From positions 62,001 through 126,000 of the forward strand of contig NZ_RBAL01000002.1 in NCBI RefSeq assembly GCF_003626535.1: 64,000 nt of DNA, given 5' to 3'. A program made the translations under genes and the position numbers. Positions within the stretch are counted from its first letter, which is position 1. Each line of letters begins with the position of its first letter. The notes below the pieces were generated by a model. That model saw only the letters and a program-made list of their open reading frames with translations. It ran no database searches and had not been told where the DNA came from. Positions 47,353 to 57,726 of the stretch are shown piece by piece. Source of the DNA: Streptomyces hoynatensis (GTDB taxonomy: Bacteria > Actinomycetota > Actinomycetes > Streptomycetales > Streptomycetaceae).

Positions 47353-48114
47353 TCACCCGCCGTCCGCCGCCCGGGCGTTGGGGTCCTCCCGCCCGTCCTC
47401 GCGATCGCGGTGCCCGTGGTGACCGTCCGGCCCGGGGCGGGAGGCGCCCGGGGCGATCAGGCCCGTCTCGTAGGCGAGGATGACGGCCTGCACCCGATCC
47501 CGCAGGCCGAGCTTCGACAGGATGCGGCCGACGTGCGTCTTGACCGTGGTCGGGCTGAGGAACAGGCGGTCGGCGAGCTCGGCGTTGCTGAGGCCCGTCG
47601 CGAGCAGGCGCAGCACCTCAAGCTCGCGCGGGGTCAGCCCCCGCAGGTCGCGGTGCGGCACGGCGGCCGCGGGCTCCTCCCGGTGGGCGAAGCGCTCGAT
47701 CAGCCGGCGGGTGATCGTGGGCGCCAGCAGGGCATCCCCCGACCGCACCAGGCGCACCGCGGCGACCAGGTGCTCGGGGGTGACGTCCTTGAGCAGGAAG
47801 CCGCTGGCCCCCGCGGCGAGCGCCGCGTACACGTAGTGGTCGAGGTCGTAGGTGGTGAGGATGACGACGCGGGGGGCGGTGCCGCCGTTCTCGGCGAGGA
47901 TGCGCCCGGTCGCCTCGATGCCGTCCATCCGCGGCATCCTGATGTCCATCAGGACGACGTCCGGCCTGGTGCGGCGCACCGCCGCCACCGCCTCGGCCCC
48001 GTCCGCCGCCTCCGCCGCCACCTCGATGCCGTCCGCGGCCAGGATCATGCCGAAGCCGGTGCGCACCAGCGCCTGGTCGTCGGCGATGACCGCGCGCAGC
48101 GGCGGCCCGTTCAC
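47353..48114 (-). CDS. NarL/LuxR-family response regulator
   Basis: A 253-residue two-component regulator. The receiver domain (1-120) has the acidic pair DD near the start, the phosphoacceptor Asp57 in VVLMDIRMP, Thr in ILTTYD and Lys in LLKDVTP. The DNA-binding domain has LTPRELEVLRLLATGLSNAE and the recognition helix in LSPTTVKTHVGRI. The C-terminal 35 residues are rich in His, Asp, Arg and Gly. The GTG overlaps the stop of the kinase gene (GTGA). Confidence 0.93.
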   Translation of the reverse strand: MNGPPLRAVIADDQALVRTGFGMILAADGIEVAAEAADGAEAVAAVRRTRPDVVLMDIRMPRMDGIEATGRILAENGGTAPRVVILTTYDLDHYVYAALAAGASGFLLKDVTPEHLVAAVRLVRSGDALLAPTITRRLIERFAHREEPAAAVPHRDLRGLTPRELEVLRLLATGLSNAELADRLFLSPTTVKTHVGRILSKLGLRDRVQAVILAYETGLIAPGASRPGPDGHHGHRDREDGREDPNARAADGG

Positions 48115-49391
48115 GCCGTCCGCCACGGGACGCACGCCTCGATGCGGTAGCCGCCGGCCGGCGTCGGGCCCGCCGACAACTCGCCCCCGTACACGGCCAG
48201 CCGCTCGCGGAGGCCGATCAGCCCGCGGCGGTTGCCCGGCGCAGGCGCGGCCGGGCGCACGCCGCCGGTGTCGGCGACCACGATCTCCAGCCGGTCCCCG
48301 GCGTGCCCGATCGCGACGGAGGCAGCGGCGCCCGGGGCGTGCTTGAGCGTGTTGGTCAGCGCCTCCTGCACCACCCGGTACGCCGTCAGGTCCACGCCGG
48401 GCGGCAAGGGTTCCTGCGGCAGCGACACCTCGGCGCGCACCGGGGTTCCGGCCGCCCGCACCCGCTCCACCAGGGCGCCGAGCCGGGCGAGTCCCGGCTG
48501 GGGTTCGAGGCCGTCGGGCCGCTCGTTGTCCGGGGCGGCCAGCAGGCCCATGACGTGCCGGAGTTCCGCCATGGCCGCCCGCCCGCCGGCCTCGACCGCG
48601 AGCAGCGCCTCCTTCGAACGCTCGGGCGCCGCGTCCATCACCTTCCGCGCCGCGCCGGCCTGGATCACCATGACGCTCACGTTGTGGGTCACGACATCGT
48701 GCAACTCGGCCGCGATGCGGGAACGTTCCTCCGCGACCGCGCGCCTGGTGGCCTCCTCCTGGTCGCGTTGCAGGCGCGCGTACCTGTCGCGGCTCGCGGC
48801 GAGCTGCCGCCGCCAGGACTGGAACACCCCGGCCAGCACGCCCGCGGAGAGCAGCACGACCGCGGGGCTCGACCACCCGGGCAGCTCCGGGGCCGTGTCG
48901 CGGAAGGCGACCGCGGCCAGGACGGCCGCGAGGAGGAGAACGGCCGCCGCCCGCCCGCGGTAACGGCTGTGGGCGATGGCGCTGCACGCGCCGATGACGC
49001 AGGTGAGCACGTTGATCCAGCTCGCGCGGTCCTCGCCGATGGCCAGCGCCGCGCCGAGCACCACGGCGAACGCCGTCAGCGGGTACCTGCGCCGGGCGGC
49101 GAGGGGCATCGCGGAGAGCACGACGAGCCCCCAGGGAGGGCCGGGGCGGGGCTCTTCCCTCACCAGGCCGTGCGTGGGAGGCAGCGGGCGGACGACGTCC
49201 TGGTGCACCGCCACCGGCCCGCTGTCGGGATAGCGCGCCGCCACCACCAGCGCCACGGCGGTCAGCGCGAGCGCGAACAGCGTGTCGGCGCGCACCGCGG
49301 CGGGCGACACCGGGGCGGGGCTCGCCTCCTGGCGCCACGCGGCCCGCAGCCGCTGCCACGGCCCTGCGCCAGGGCCCTCCTGCGTATCCAC
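48111..49391 (-). CDS. Sensor histidine kinase (HisKA_3 type)
   Basis: A 426-residue kinase partner of the regulator. It has about five membrane helices in the first 190 residues, a coiled segment (WRRQLAASRDRYARLQRDQE), the dimerisation/phosphoacceptor helix with His231 in AAELHDVVTHNV, and a HATPase domain with QEALTNTLKHAPG (N box), ADTGG and GNRRGLIGLRERL. The large periplasmic domain seen in many sensors is absent, so the signal is probably sensed in the membrane. GTG 49391 sits about 7 bp after a CACAAT -10-like box, so the message may be leaderless; longer starts are open but low-complexity. Confidence 0.9.
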   Translation of the reverse strand: MDTQEGPGAGPWQRLRAAWRQEASPAPVSPAAVRADTLFALALTAVALVVAARYPDSGPVAVHQDVVRPLPPTHGLVREEPRPGPPWGLVVLSAMPLAARRRYPLTAFAVVLGAALAIGEDRASWINVLTCVIGACSAIAHSRYRGRAAAVLLLAAVLAAVAFRDTAPELPGWSSPAVVLLSAGVLAGVFQSWRRQLAASRDRYARLQRDQEEATRRAVAEERSRIAAELHDVVTHNVSVMVIQAGAARKVMDAAPERSKEALLAVEAGGRAAMAELRHVMGLLAAPDNERPDGLEPQPGLARLGALVERVRAAGTPVRAEVSLPQEPLPPGVDLTAYRVVQEALTNTLKHAPGAAASVAIGHAGDRLEIVVADTGGVRPAAPAPGNRRGLIGLRERLAVYGGELSAGPTPAGGYRIEACVPWRTA

Positions 49392-49454
49392 CGGGACATT
49401 GTGCGGGCCGGCCGGCCGCGGGCGCATCCGCCTGCGCGCGAGGGGCGGGGTCCT

Positions 49455-49487
49455 TGCGGCGTACTCCTCGGGGAGGACCCCGCCGCA
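49455..49487. promoter_or_regulatory. Nested dyad in the kinase-ABC transporter intergenic region
   Basis: TGCGGCG (49455-49461) pairs with CGCCGCA (49481-49487), and inside it TCCTC (49465-49469) pairs with GAGGA (49473-49477). It lies between the divergent kinase and ABC transporter starts and is the best candidate for a binding site of the response regulator. It could equally be an RNA hairpin. Confidence 0.35.
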
Positions 49488-49592
49488 CGTCGCCCGCCGG
49501 GACGAGGGGAAGTCGGCAGCCCGGCGGACGCGGCCCAACCGGCGCTGCTCTTACGTTCGTTGGCCTCAACCCGGACGTGAGGATGGAACCGG

Positions 49593-50285
49593 ATGACCCA
49601 TGTGATCGAACTCGACGGCGTGGTCAGGCGCTACGGCGGCGCGGGCGCGCCCGCCCTCGGCCCCCTGGACCTGCGCGTCGCCCAGGGCGAGGCGCTCGCC
49701 GTGACGGGCCCCTCGGGCAGCGGCAAGTCCACGCTGCTCAACCTGGTCGCCGGACTGGACAAGCCGAGCGAGGGCACCGTGACCGTGGACGGCCGGCGGA
49801 TCGACCGGCTCGGCGAGCACGCCCTGGCCAGGTTCCGCCGCGAACGCATCGGCATGGTCTTCCAGTTCTTCAACCTGCTCGACGACCTCACCGTCGCCGA
49901 CAACATCCAGCTGCCCGCCCAGCTGACCGGAACCGCGCGGCGCGGCACGGCCGCCCGCGCCGGCGAGCTGATGGACCTGCTCGGCATCGGCAGGCACGCC
50001 CGCGCCTACCCCGGCCGGCTCTCCGGCGGCGAACGCCAGCGGGTCGCCGTGGCCAGGGCGCTGATCAACCGGCCCGCGCTGCTGCTCGCCGACGAGCCGA
50101 CCGGCGCGCTCGACACCGCCTCGGGCCAGGACGTGCGGGAACTGCTCGGCGAACTGCACCGCGGCGGGCAGACCATCGTGCTGGTCACGCACGACCTGGC
50201 GCTGGCCGAGTCCTGGGCGAGCCGCACGATCCACCTGGTCGACGGCCGCATCGCCGCCGACACCCCCGCGAGGGCCGCCCGGTGA
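49593..50285 (+). CDS. ABC transporter ATP-binding protein, MacB/LolD-like
   Basis: A 230-residue ATPase of the type that drives FtsX-like permeases in peptide or drug export. Walker A GPSGSGKST (Lys45), Q-loop VFQFFNLLDDLTV, signature LSGGERQR, Walker B LLLADEPTGALD and switch VTHDLAL are all present. Its stop overlaps the permease start (GTGA). It diverges from the two-component genes by 201 bp. In firmicutes and actinobacteria such pairs often respond to cell-envelope antibiotics; that is inference here. Confidence 0.93.
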   Translation: MTHVIELDGVVRRYGGAGAPALGPLDLRVAQGEALAVTGPSGSGKSTLLNLVAGLDKPSEGTVTVDGRRIDRLGEHALARFRRERIGMVFQFFNLLDDLTVADNIQLPAQLTGTARRGTAARAGELMDLLGIGRHARAYPGRLSGGERQRVAVARALINRPALLLADEPTGALDTASGQDVRELLGELHRGGQTIVLVTHDLALAESWASRTIHLVDGRIAADTPARAAR

Positions 50286-52732
50286 GCCGCCTCGGCACCG
50301 GGGCGCTCGCCCGGGTGATCCGCGCCGGGGTGGGCAGGCGGCGGGTGCAGACCCTGGTGGTCGCCGTGGCCACGATGATGGCGGTGGCCGCCGCGGTGGT
50401 GGCCGGCTCGCTGATGGTGGCGGCGAGCGCACCCTTCGACCACGCCTTCGCCCACCAGCACGGCGCGCACCTGGCCGCGCAGTTCGACGCGTCCGCGGTG
50501 GGGGAGGCGGAGCTGCGGGACACCGGGGAACTGCCCGGCGTCACCGCGAGCGCCGGCCCCTTCCCCTCCGTGGCGCTGCAACCGGTTGGCGCCGACGGCC
50601 CGGCCCTCCCCACGCTGACCGTGGTCGGGCGGCCGGGGCCCGAGGCAGGCGTGGACGACCTGGACCTGCGTGCGGGACGCTGGCCCACGAAGCCGGGCGA
50701 GATCGTCCTCTCCACCTCGTTCGCCGGCCCGGCGACCCTGCTCGGCACCACCCTGCGGGCCTCGGACGAGCCCGGCAGCCAGACCCTGACGGTGGTCGGC
50801 CTCGCCGCCTCCTCGGGCCGGACCGCGGACGCCTGGGCGACCCCGGAACAGGTCAGGGCGCTGGGCTCCGCGGACAACCCGGTCACGCTGCAGATGCTCT
50901 ACCGCTTCGCCGCCGCGGCGACGGACGGGCAGGTCGCCGCCGGCCGCGGCGAGATCGCCGAGGCCGTCCCCGAGGGCGCGTTGCTCGGCAGCCAGTCCTA
51001 CCTGGACGCCAAGCGCGCCGCCGAGGGGAACGCCGCCCCGACGATCCCCTTCCTGATGGCCTTCGGGGCGCTCGGCATCGCGATGTCGGTGATCATCGTC
51101 GGCAGCGTGGTCAGCGGCGCGGTCGGCACCAACCTGCGGCGGATCGGCATTCTCAAGGCCCTGGGGTTCACCCCGGGCGAGGTCGTGCGGGCCTACGTGG
51201 CCCAGGCCCTGATCCCGGCGGCCTTCGGCGTCGCCCTCGGGGTCGGGCTCGGCAACCTGATGGCGGTGCCGCTGCTCGACGACACCGAGGAGGCGTACGG
51301 CGACACCTCGCTCTCCGTGGCCTGGTGGGTGGACCTGCTGGTGCCCGCGGCGGCACTGCTCGTGGTCGTGGCCGCCGCGCTCGTCCCCGCGCTGCGGGCC
51401 GGGCGGCTGCCCACGGTGGAGGCCATCGCGGTCGGCAGGGCGCCGCGTTCCGGGCGGGGCCGGTGGGCGCACCGGCTCGCCGGCCGGCTCCCGCTGCCGC
51501 GGGCGGTGACCTACGGCCTCGCGAGCCCCTTCGCGCACCCGGTGCGCGCGGTGGCGATGCTGCTCGCGGTGGCCTTCGGCACGGTCACGGCGACCTTCGC
51601 GGTGGGGCTCACCACCTCGCTGAACGAGGTGGGCCGGGCACAGGACCCCGAGGAGCGCGCCGCGGTCACCGTGCTCGCCGCCGCCCCGCCGGAGGCCCAC
51701 GGCCCCCGGCCGCCCGCGGAGGCCACCGAAGGCGGCGGGGGCGGGCCGGGGGGCAGCGCCGGCGGGGCGGGGGGCAGCGCCGGCGGGGCCGGCGGGCCGG
51801 GAACGGCCGTGGAGCCGGCCCGGGTGCGCGCCGCCATCGAGTCCCAGCAGGGCACCGCCTCCTATTACGGCATGACCCAGGGCGAGGCCACCGTGGCGGG
51901 CTCCTCGGGCCGGGTCGAACTCGTCCTGTACGAGGGCGACTCCGAGTCCGGCGCCTACGCGATGATCTCCGGGCACTGGCCCGGCCAGGCCGGGGAGGCC
52001 GCGGTGCCCACCCGCTTCCTCGAACGCACCGGCACGCGCCTCGGCGACACGATCGAGGTGGGCTACGAGGGGCCCGAGGGCACGGAGACGCGAACGCTGC
52101 GGATCGTCGGCGAACTCTTCGACACCTCGAACGACGGCATGCGCGTCCACGCCGCCCTGGGCGCCTTCACCACGGCGCAGCCCGAGGTCTACCCCGTGGA
52201 ACTCGACCCGGGCGTCTCGCCGAACGAGTACGCCGAGGCGCTCGCCGCGGTGCTCCGGCCGCTCGGCGGGGACGTGACGGTCAACGCCGACGAGGGACTT
52301 GAGGACACCATCCTCATCCTGGACGCGATGGCGGGCCTGCTCACCCTGATGCTGGTCTCCGTGGCGGGCCTCGGCGTGCTCAACTCGGTCGTCCTCGACA
52401 CCCGCGAACGCGTGCACGACCTCGGCGTCTGCAAGGCGCTCGGCATGACCCCGCGGCAAACGGTGCTCCTCGTCCTCTCCTCGGTGGCCGTCATCGGCGT
52501 ACTCGGCGGCTTGGCCGGAGTGCCCGCCGGCTTCGCCCTGCACCACTACGTGGTCCCGGTGATGGGGCACGCCGCGGGCACGAACCTGCCCGCGAGCGTC
52601 CTCGACGTGTACGGTGCCCTGCCGCTGACCTGTCTCGGGCTCGGCGGGGTCCTGATCGCGCTGCTCGGGGCCACGCTCCCCGCCGGCCGGGCGGCCCGAG
52701 CGCGCACCGGAACCGTACTCCGCACCGAATAG
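50282..52732 (+). CDS. FtsX-like ABC transporter permease
   Basis: An 816-residue membrane protein with two FtsX domains. It has one helix near 20-42, an extracytoplasmic domain, three helices (about 255-375, including [17 protein letters not shown]), a further helix (about 415-440), a second outer domain with a Gly/Ser-rich insert ([15 protein letters not shown]), and three C-terminal helices with [16 protein letters not shown]. The two KALG(F/M)TP loops are the sites that contact the ATPase. It follows the ATPase by overlap, so a heterodimer or homodimer of this pair forms the exporter. Confidence 0.92.
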   Translation: MSRLGTGALARVIRAGVGRRRVQTLVVAVATMMAVAAAVVAGSLMVAASAPFDHAFAHQHGAHLAAQFDASAVGEAELRDTGELPGVTASAGPFPSVALQPVGADGPALPTLTVVGRPGPEAGVDDLDLRAGRWPTKPGEIVLSTSFAGPATLLGTTLRASDEPGSQTLTVVGLAASSGRTADAWATPEQVRALGSADNPVTLQMLYRFAAAATDGQVAAGRGEIAEAVPEGALLGSQSYLDAKRAAEGNAAPTIPFLMAFGALGIAMSVIIVGSVVSGAVGTNLRRIGILKALGFTPGEVVRAYVAQALIPAAFGVALGVGLGNLMAVPLLDDTEEAYGDTSLSVAWWVDLLVPAAALLVVVAAALVPALRAGRLPTVEAIAVGRAPRSGRGRWAHRLAGRLPLPRAVTYGLASPFAHPVRAVAMLLAVAFGTVTATFAVGLTTSLNEVGRAQDPEERAAVTVLAAAPPEAHGPRPPAEATEGGGGGPGGSAGGAGGSAGGAGGPGTAVEPARVRAAIESQQGTASYYGMTQGEATVAGSSGRVELVLYEGDSESGAYAMISGHWPGQAGEAAVPTRFLERTGTRLGDTIEVGYEGPEGTETRTLRIVGELFDTSNDGMRVHAALGAFTTAQPEVYPVELDPGVSPNEYAEALAAVLRPLGGDVTVNADEGLEDTILILDAMAGLLTLMLVSVAGLGVLNSVVLDTRERVHDLGVCKALGMTPRQTVLLVLSSVAVIGVLGGLAGVPAGFALHHYVVPVMGHAAGTNLPASVLDVYGALPLTCLGLGGVLIALLGATLPAGRAARARTGTVLRTE

Positions 52733-52948
52733 CCCCACCCGGGCCCCGGCCGGCCCGGGCCCCGCCCCCTCCCGGCCTGCCCGGCCCGGCCGGAACCGCC
52801 GGCCGCCGCGCCCGGGCGGCCTGCCCGTGGCCTCCGGACCGTGGCGCCCCGGGCCGGGCGCCACGGGTCGCCGGGGCGGCCGGGCGGGAGGGCGCGGGCG
52901 GCGGCTTTGCCGGGCGGCGGTTTCCGGTGGTGCGGTACTCTGTCAGCC

Positions 52949-52987
52949 ATGCGTGCCGTACGCCTTCTGCTTACGCGGCCACGCTGA
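52949..52987 (+). CDS. leuS leader peptide
   Basis: Twelve codons, [12 protein letters not shown]. Three consecutive Leu codons, two of them the rare CTT (CTT-CTG-CTT), stand in the middle. A -10-like TACTCT lies at 52936-52941, so the leader may itself be leaderless. Its stop lies inside the first hairpin of the leader RNA. A ribosome stalling at the Leu codons when charged tRNA-Leu is short would change the folding downstream, as in classical attenuation. Confidence 0.7.
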   Translation: MRAVRLLLTRPR

Positions 52988-53043
52988 CGAAGCGGCGAGA
53001 GCCGAGTCGGCGTGGCCATCCCCTCCTGCGCGAGGGGTTTTTT
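52977..53043 (+). terminator. leuS attenuator: leader hairpin and intrinsic terminator
   Basis: Hairpin 1 pairs GGCCACGCTGAC (52977-52988) with GTCGGCGTGGCC (53006-53017), with one mismatch. Then CCCCTC-CTGCGC-GAGGGG followed by TTTTTT (53020-53043) forms a textbook intrinsic terminator, rare in such GC-rich DNA and placed about 40 bp before leuS. I could not define the competing antiterminator with confidence. The rest of the gap from 52733 to 52930 holds only GC-rich sequence. Confidence 0.8.
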
Positions 53044-53081
53044 CATGGCGTGGCAGAGACGACCCGATGGAGTTGCAGACG

Positions 53082-55934
53082 ATGAGCGAGTCACACAAGT
53101 ACGACGCAGCCCTGGCCGCACGGATCGAGGCACGCTGGCAGGACTACTGGGACCGCAACGGCACCTATCAGGCCCCCAACCCCTCGGGCGACCTGGCTGA
53201 CGACCCCGAGCAGGCCGCACGGCCCAAGCTGTTCGTCATGGACATGTTCCCCTATCCCTCGGGTGCGGGGCTGCACGTCGGGCACCCGCTGGGCTACATC
53301 GCGACCGACGTCTACTCCCGCTTCCAGCGCATGACCGGGCACAACGTCCTGCACACCCTCGGCTTCGACGCCTTCGGCCTGCCCGCCGAGCAGTACGCGG
53401 TGCAGACCGGCACGCATCCGCGCGTCTCCACCGAGGCCAACATGGAGGCGTATCGCGCCCAGCTGCGGCGGCTGGGCATGGGCTACGACCAGCGGCGCTC
53501 GTTCGCCACCATCGACCCCGAGTACTACCGCTGGACGCAGTGGATCTTCCTGCAGATCTTCAACTCCTGGTATGACCCCGAGGCCGGGCGGGCCCGCCCG
53601 ATCGCGGAACTGGTCGCGCAGTTCGCCTCCGGCGAGCGCCCCACCCCCGACGGCCGCCCGTGGGCCGAGCTGAGCGAGGCCGAGCGGGCCGAGATCCTGG
53701 GCGAGTACCGGCTGGCCTACGCCTCCGACGCCCCCGTCAACTGGTGCCCCGGCCTCGGCACCGTCCTGGCCAACGAGGAGGTCACCGCGGACGGCCGCTC
53801 CGAGCGCGGCAACTTCCCGGTCTTCAAGTCCAAGCTGCGCCAGTGGAACATGCGGATCACCGCATACGCCGACCGCCTGATCGACGACCTGGACACCGTC
53901 GACTGGCCGGAGGCGATCAAGCTCCAGCAGCGCAACTGGATCGGCCGCTCCGAGGGGGCCCGCATCGACTTCGCCGTGGGCGAGGAGGACGCGAACGGCA
54001 CCGTCACGGTCTTCACCACCCGGCAGGACACGCTGTTCGGCGCCACCTACCTGGTGCTGGCGCCCGAGCACCCGCTGGTCGAGTCGGTCACCCCGGACGT
54101 CTGGCCGGAGGGAACGCCGGGCGTCTGGACCGGTGGGCACGCCACGCCCGCCGAGGCCGTGTCCGCCTACCGCAAGCAGGCCGGGGCCAAGTCCGACGTG
54201 GAACGGCAGGCCGACGCCAGGGAGAAGACCGGCGTCTTCACCGGCGCCTTCGCCGTCAACCCGGTCAACGGCGAGCGCCTGCCCGTCTTCATCGCCGACT
54301 ATGTGCTGGTCGGCTACGGCACCGGCGCGATCATGGCCGTCCCCGCCCACGACAGCCGCGACTTCGCCTTCGCGCGCGCCTTCGAGCTGCCGATGCGCTG
54401 CGTCGTCGAGCCGACCGACGGCCGCGGCACCGACCCGGCCACGTGGGAGGACGCGTTCAACTCCTACGACGCCCGCGTCGTCAACTCCTCCAACGACACG
54501 GTGAGCCTGGACGGCCTGAGCGTCACCGAGGCCAAGAAGCGGCTGAACGAATGGCTGGAGTCCGCCGGCCTCGGCTCGGGTACCGTCACCTACCGGCTGC
54601 GCGACTGGCTGTTCAGCCGCCAGCGCTACTGGGGCGAACCGTTCCCCATCGTCTATGACGAGGACGGCGTGGCGCACGCCCTGCCGGAGTCGATGCTGCC
54701 GCTGGAACTGCCCGACGTGGAGAACTACTCGCCGCGCACCTTCGACCCGAACGACGCCGACACCAGCCCCGAGACCCCCCTGTCCCGCAACGAGGCCTGG
54801 GTGAACGTCACCCTCGACCTGGGCGACGGGCGCGGCCCCCGCCCCTTCCGGCGCGAGACCAACACGATGCCCAACTGGGCCGGCTCCTGCTGGTACCACC
54901 TGCGCTACCTGGACCCGCGCAACGACCGGCGCCTGGTCGACCCCGAGGTCGAGCGGTACTGGATGGGCCCGCGGGAAGGCGCCTCCACCGGCGGCGTCGA
55001 CCTGTACGTGGGCGGCGCCGAGCACGCGGTGCTGCACCTGCTGTACGCCAGGTTCTGGCAGAAGGTGCTGTTCGACCTGGGACACGTCTCCTCGGCCGAG
55101 CCGTACCACAAGCTGTTCAACCAGGGCATGGTCCAGGCGTACGTCTACCGCGACGAACGCGGCTTCCCCGTCCCCGCCGCCGAGGTGGAGGAGCGCGAGG
55201 GGACGTACTTCTACCAGGGCGCGCCGGTCAGCCGCGAGCTGGGCAAGATCGGCAAGTCCCTGAAGAACGTGATCTCGCCCGACGAGGTCTGCACCGACTA
55301 CGGCGCGGACACGCTGCGCCTGTACGAGATGGCGATGGGCCCGCTGGACGTGTCGCGTCCATGGGAGACCCGCGCCGTCGTCGGCCAGTACCGGCTGCTG
55401 CAACGGCTGTGGCGCAACGTGCTGGACGAGGCCACCGGCGAGGTCACCGTCGTGGACGCCGAGCCGGACGACGAGACGCTGCGGATCATGCACAAGGCGA
55501 TCGACGGCGTCCGGCAGGACATGGCGGGGCTGCGGTTCAACACCGCCATCGCCAAGATCACCGAGCTGAACAACCACGTCACCAAGGCCCGCCGCGTGCC
55601 GCGTCAGGTCGCCGAGACGCTGGTGCTGCTGATCGCCCCGCTGGCGCCGCACTTCGCCGAGGAGCTGTGGCACCGCCTCGGGCACCCACAGAGCGTGACC
55701 CTGGCCGACTTCCCCGCCGCGGACCCGGCCTACCTCGTGGACGAGACCGTCACCTGCGTCGTGCAGGTCAAGGGCAAGGTCAGGGCCAGGCTCGACGTGC
55801 CGCCCGGCATCTCGGAGGCCGATCTCCAGGCCCGGGCGCTGGAGGCGCCCGCGGTCGTGGCGGCGCTCGGCGGCGCGGAGGTCAGGAAGGTGATCGTGCG
55901 CGCCCCGAAGCTGGTGAACGTCGTCCCTGCCTGA
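53082..55934 (+). CDS. leuS: Leucyl-tRNA synthetase
   Basis: Charges tRNA-Leu in the cytoplasm. The 950-residue class I synthetase has the HIGH motif in [12 protein letters not shown], the editing (CP1) domain with the Asp of [12 protein letters not shown], the Trp/Tyr-rich catalytic core ([14 protein letters not shown]), and a KMSKS motif in the form KIGKSLKNV. The anticodon-binding helices and C-terminal domain follow. ATG 53082 ([12 protein letters not shown]) is preferred because GGAG lies 9 nt before it; an in-frame ATG at 53067 is the alternative. It is preceded by an attenuator. Confidence 0.96.
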   Translation: MSESHKYDAALAARIEARWQDYWDRNGTYQAPNPSGDLADDPEQAARPKLFVMDMFPYPSGAGLHVGHPLGYIATDVYSRFQRMTGHNVLHTLGFDAFGLPAEQYAVQTGTHPRVSTEANMEAYRAQLRRLGMGYDQRRSFATIDPEYYRWTQWIFLQIFNSWYDPEAGRARPIAELVAQFASGERPTPDGRPWAELSEAERAEILGEYRLAYASDAPVNWCPGLGTVLANEEVTADGRSERGNFPVFKSKLRQWNMRITAYADRLIDDLDTVDWPEAIKLQQRNWIGRSEGARIDFAVGEEDANGTVTVFTTRQDTLFGATYLVLAPEHPLVESVTPDVWPEGTPGVWTGGHATPAEAVSAYRKQAGAKSDVERQADAREKTGVFTGAFAVNPVNGERLPVFIADYVLVGYGTGAIMAVPAHDSRDFAFARAFELPMRCVVEPTDGRGTDPATWEDAFNSYDARVVNSSNDTVSLDGLSVTEAKKRLNEWLESAGLGSGTVTYRLRDWLFSRQRYWGEPFPIVYDEDGVAHALPESMLPLELPDVENYSPRTFDPNDADTSPETPLSRNEAWVNVTLDLGDGRGPRPFRRETNTMPNWAGSCWYHLRYLDPRNDRRLVDPEVERYWMGPREGASTGGVDLYVGGAEHAVLHLLYARFWQKVLFDLGHVSSAEPYHKLFNQGMVQAYVYRDERGFPVPAAEVEEREGTYFYQGAPVSRELGKIGKSLKNVISPDEVCTDYGADTLRLYEMAMGPLDVSRPWETRAVVGQYRLLQRLWRNVLDEATGEVTVVDAEPDDETLRIMHKAIDGVRQDMAGLRFNTAIAKITELNNHVTKARRVPRQVAETLVLLIAPLAPHFAEELWHRLGHPQSVTLADFPAADPAYLVDETVTCVVQVKGKVRARLDVPPGISEADLQARALEAPAVVAALGGAEVRKVIVRAPKLVNVVPA

Positions 55935-56021
55935 ACCCGGCCACGTGGGCCTACGCTGGAAGGCGGCAGCCGTTCCGGCGGGAGATTCACGGCGCCCTCG
56001 TGGCAGATAAGGGGTCGGGTC

Positions 56022-56666
56022 ATGCAGGTCGCCCTCGTGGTGGTGGCGCTGACGTTCCTGGTGTTCCTGACGCTGGTGGTGAGCGGCGTCAGAGCCGTGC
56101 GCCGCGGCGTGCGCCGGGCGCGGCGTGACATCCGCCACGCCCTGTCCGAGGCCGCGCTCACCGCGCGGGCGGCTCAGCCAGGCGTGATCGGCGAGGGGGC
56201 GCGCATCCGCAAGGAGCTGCGCGCCTCCCTCGACAGCACCCGCGCCACCCTGCGGCAGCGCACCGCCCAGGACCCGGCGCTGACCGAGGCGCTCGGTCTC
56301 TTCGAGCAGCTGGAGACGCATGCCGGCGCCCTCGACGAGGAACTGGCCCGGCTGATGGACGGCGAGCCCGACCGCTCCCGGATCGCGGCGCGCCTGCCGG
56401 AACTGCGCGGGCGCGCGGACCGGATCAGGCGCTCGGCCGACTCGCTGCGCTTCGCCGCCCAGGACCGCGCCCGCCGCGACGACGCGGACACCCTGGAGGC
56501 GCTGCACCAGCAGATCGACCTGGAGGCCAGTGCGCTGCGCCACTGGACGCCGGTGGATCGGGAACGGCCTGCGGCACAAACCCCCGGCGTCGAGGGCGCC
56601 GAGGCGCCGGGCGAACGCGGCCGCCTTCCCGGAGGCCTGCGCAAGCGCCGCGCGCAGGGCGCGTGA
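56022..56666 (+). CDS. Small membrane protein with coiled coil
   Basis: A 214-residue protein. It has one N-terminal transmembrane helix (about 2-23, VALVVVALTFLVFLTLVVSG) followed by a basic segment (RRGVRRARRDIR), an extended helical region likely to form a coiled coil (about 60-180), and a Gly/Arg-rich tail. Found between leuS and degV in this order in streptomycetes; function unknown. The ATG has AAGGGG upstream. Confidence 0.8.
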   Translation: MQVALVVVALTFLVFLTLVVSGVRAVRRGVRRARRDIRHALSEAALTARAAQPGVIGEGARIRKELRASLDSTRATLRQRTAQDPALTEALGLFEQLETHAGALDEELARLMDGEPDRSRIAARLPELRGRADRIRRSADSLRFAAQDRARRDDADTLEALHQQIDLEASALRHWTPVDRERPAAQTPGVEGAEAPGERGRLPGGLRKRRAQGA

Positions 56667-56795
56667 GCCGACCCGTACCCACGCACGCCACCGGACAGGC
56701 CCGCGACGGGCAGCCAGGCAACGGACGACGGCTCGCCCGGGGCGCGCGGACGGCCCCGGACGCCCCCCGCCGCGCGCTCCGCTAGTCTCCGGTCT

Positions 56796-57641
56796 ATGCC
56801 CCGCTCTGTCGCCATCGTCACGGATTCCACGGCCTACCTGCCGCCGGGAGCGGTCGAACGGCACGGGATCTCGGTCGTACCGCTGACCGTGGTGCTCGGC
56901 GGCCGGCCGTTCGAGGACGGCACCGAGGAGGCGGCGCGGCGGCTGACGCAGGCGCTCGGCCAGCGGCTCCCGGTCACCACCTCCCGCCCGAGCCCGGAGA
57001 CCTTCGCGGCGGCCTACCGGGCGGCTGCCCGGGAGGGCGCGAGCGGCATCGTCTCGCTTCACCTCTCCTCCGAGATCTCGGGCACCTACGACGCCGCGGT
57101 GCTGGCGGCCAAACAGGCCCCGGTGCCGGTGCGCGTCGTGGACAGCGGCATGGTCGCGATGGCCCTCGGCTTCTGCGTGCTGGCCGCGGCCGAGGTGGCG
57201 GCGGCGGGCGGCACCCCGGACGAGGCCGTCGCGGGCGCGGTCAAGCGCGAACAGTCCACCCGCGCGTACTTCTACGTCGACACCCTCGAACACCTGCGGC
57301 GTGGCGGCCGGATCGGGGCGGCCCAGGCGCTCTTCGGCTCCGCGCTGGCCGTGAAGCCCCTGCTCGAACTCGCCGAGGGCAGGATCGAGCTGCGTGAGAA
57401 GGTGCGCACCGCGTCGCGCGCCATCGCCCGGCTCGAGGAACTCGCCGTCGAGCACGCGGGCGCCGGCCCGGTCGATGTGGCGGTGCACCACCTGGCGGCG
57501 GAGGACCGAGCCGGGCAGCTGGCCGACCGGCTGCGTCAACGACTGCCGGGACTGGCCGAGTTGCACGTCAGCGAGGTGGGCGCGGTGCTCGGCGCGCACA
57601 CGGGCCCCGGCCTGCTGGGCGCGGTGGTCTCGCCCAAGTGA
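56796..57641 (+). CDS. DegV-family fatty-acid-binding protein
   Basis: A 281-residue member of the DegV/FakB family, which hold a fatty acid and, in firmicutes, present it to the kinase FakA. Visible are VAIVTDSTAYLP, the loop VTTSRPSPETF, SLHLSSEISGTYDAA, VVDSGMVAMALG and HLRRGGRIGAAQA. No FakA-like kinase is adjacent. A TAGTCT box ends 10 bp before the ATG with no ribosome site, so the transcript is probably leaderless. Confidence 0.92.
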   Translation: MPRSVAIVTDSTAYLPPGAVERHGISVVPLTVVLGGRPFEDGTEEAARRLTQALGQRLPVTTSRPSPETFAAAYRAAAREGASGIVSLHLSSEISGTYDAAVLAAKQAPVPVRVVDSGMVAMALGFCVLAAAEVAAAGGTPDEAVAGAVKREQSTRAYFYVDTLEHLRRGGRIGAAQALFGSALAVKPLLELAEGRIELREKVRTASRAIARLEELAVEHAGAGPVDVAVHHLAAEDRAGQLADRLRQRLPGLAELHVSEVGAVLGAHTGPGLLGAVVSPK

Positions 57642-57726
57642 CCGCCCGCGGGGCGCGTTTCGCGGTGGCCGCGGCGGGAGGGCCGCCGGGGGCGGCGGCG
57701 CCCACGGCACCCCGCCGGCCCGCGGC

